Below are positions 41,629 through 42,539 of a stretch of DNA of 42,539 bases, piece after piece. Made by a program: the position numbers and the translations under genes. How positions within the stretch are numbered: the stretch's first letter is position 1; each line of letters opens with the position of its first letter. The stretch is from Chloroflexota bacterium. Lineage in GTDB: Bacteria; Chloroflexota; UBA11872; VXOZ01. The notes beneath the pieces were generated by a model, which worked only from the letters and a program-made list of their open reading frames with translations, searched no databases and was not told the origin of the DNA. Location of the stretch: positions 1 to 42,539 of the forward strand of contig JAPPLM010000071.1 of NCBI GenBank assembly GCA_028874195.1. The letters run 5' to 3'.

Positions 41629-42404
41629 CAACAGGACAGGATCACAGTTGCGCCTTCGTAGACCTGGGCACCGTGCCGTATCGCGAGGCATGGGACTTGC
41701 AGCGGAGGGTGGTTGCGGCGCGGCATGCCGGTGCCATCCCCGACGTGCTGCTGCTGCTGGAGCATCCCCACACGTTCACCATCGGGCGCAGGGGCGACGA
41801 CAGTGAAGTGCTCGCCTCGCCGGCGCATCTGGAAATGCTGGGCGCGACCGTTATAGAGGTAGACCGCGGCGGTCTGGCGACGTATCACGGGCCGGGGCAA
41901 CTGGTAGGGTATCCCATTCTCGATTTGCGGCCGCGGGGCCGTGAAGTCCACAGCTATCTGCGCAACCTTGAAGAGGCGCTCATCAATGCGCTGGGGGAGA
42001 CCGGCATTCCGGCGCAGCGCGTCACACAGAAAACGGGCGTGTGGGTGGAGGACCGCAAAATTGCCTCCATCGGCGTGCGCTTCAGCCGCTGGATCAGCAG
42101 CCACGGCTTTGCCCTGAACGTCACCACCGACCTCAGCTACTTCAATCACATCGTGCCGTGCGGCATGCCGGCGGTGACGATGACATCGGTGGCCCAAGAA
42201 TTCTCTGCGCTTCGGGAAATGCGTTCCAAGCCGGACGAAACGTCTGCCACCGCCATTGGCATTCCCGACATGGCGCTGCTCCGCTCGCGCGTGGCCCACC
42301 ACCTCGCGCAGGTTTTCGCGCTGCAATACCTTGATGAGTACCCTCCTGCTTTGGACGACATCCTAGGCGTGGAGCGAGAAGCAGCGGCGGAAGCGGTCCG
42401 ATAG
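41625..42404 (+). CDS. lipB: Octanoyl-[acyl-carrier-protein]:protein octanoyltransferase
   Basis: LipB moves octanoyl from ACP to lipoyl domains, the step before LipA. Active-site motifs are RGGLATYHGPGQLVGYP, K145 in KIASIGVR (E. coli K135) and C179 in HIVPCGMP (E. coli C169). GTG start overlaps the hepT stop (GTGA). At 259 residues it is longer than E. coli LipB (213), because of its C-terminal extension. Confidence 0.95.
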   Translation: MTTGQDHSCAFVDLGTVPYREAWDLQRRVVAARHAGAIPDVLLLLEHPHTFTIGRRGDDSEVLASPAHLEMLGATVIEVDRGGLATYHGPGQLVGYPILDLRPRGREVHSYLRNLEEALINALGETGIPAQRVTQKTGVWVEDRKIASIGVRFSRWISSHGFALNVTTDLSYFNHIVPCGMPAVTMTSVAQEFSALREMRSKPDETSATAIGIPDMALLRSRVAHHLAQVFALQYLDEYPPALDDILGVEREAAAEAVR

Positions 42405-42486
42405 CGGCCAGGCGACGAGCGCTTGTTCGCGGCTGATCTTGCTGCTCCACCCTCACCCGTCAGCGAAGAAGTGCCGCGCCTCTTTC

Positions 42487-42518
42487 CGTCATTCCGGCGG
42501 AAGCCGGAAGGTGGATTC
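42487..42518. repeat. CGTCATTCC-type hairpin repeat, family B
   Basis: CGTCATTCCGGCGGAAGCCG, then GAAGGTGGATTC. Arms TTCCGGC/GCCGGAA. Confidence 0.65.
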
Positions 42519-42539
42519 ACATTTCAAGTGCAACACTTG

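Overview
The window is about 60% GC, densely coded bacterial DNA with short intergenic gaps, many GTG/TTG starts and weak ribosome binding sites. It has no rRNA, no recognisable tRNA, no CRISPR array and no intact transposase. The gene content (MnmG followed by a DUF3105 protein, a CTC-type bL25, form II CO-dehydrogenase-like genes, several Gfo/Idh/MocA, creatininase and C45-type proteins, and many short palindromic repeats) resembles environmental Chloroflexota. That assignment is inference from gene style, not from a marker gene.

Layout. 1-3.6 kb: thiE, mnmG and a DUF3105 membrane protein, all rightward. 3.6-5.2 kb: a 1.6 kb stretch without a credible protein gene, carrying three near-identical leftward promoter-like elements and one strong leftward intrinsic terminator. 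5.2-9.2 kb: a leftward ABC-2 exporter operon (ATPase, permease, a small frameshifted DUF1640 coiled-coil protein, second permease). 9.6-11 kb: a vitamin-K-dependent carboxylase-like HTTM membrane protein. 11-12.2 kb: a frameshifted imelysin-family lipoprotein. 12.7-13.4 kb: rplY. 13.7-16.2 kb: an unrecognised protein with a possible nuclease-like core, then purE-purK. 16.4-19.5 kb: a VOC protein, a class V aminotransferase and a Gfo/Idh/MocA oxidoreductase. 19.6-20.5 kb: two overlapping unknown genes that look like a toxin-antitoxin pair. 20.8-24.8 kb: a molybdenum hydroxylase cassette (2Fe-2S, molybdopterin and FAD subunits). 24.9-26.9 kb: a DUF71 ATPase and an alpha/beta hydrolase. 27-28.1 kb: a VapBC45-type module. 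28.1-33.8 kb: a small-molecule cluster (creatininase family, HAD phosphatase, unknown conserved protein, second Gfo/Idh/MocA, C45 Ntn-hydrolase). 34-35.9 kb: pyrE and a GSTCD-type methyltransferase, leftward behind a clear promoter. 36.2-40.1 kb: a membrane protein, two SAM methyltransferases and lipA. 40.3-42.4 kb: a DinB-like protein, then an overlapping mntA-hepT-lipB chain.

How the genes fit together. Housekeeping functions (thiamine, tRNA modification, purine and pyrimidine synthesis, lipoylation, ribosome) are scattered among accessory modules. lipB and lipA, which together make lipoyl groups, lie 2.8 kb apart. Three candidate toxin-antitoxin modules are present; one (MntA/HepT) overlaps lipB and probably shares its transcript.

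The gaps are populated by palindromic repeats. Three different hairpin families share a GTAG head, the hallmark of REP elements mobilised by RAYT transposases. A fourth family has the CGTCATTCC-hairpin form. Two genes (imelysin, DUF1640) carry single-base frameshifts that are either real decay or assembly errors.
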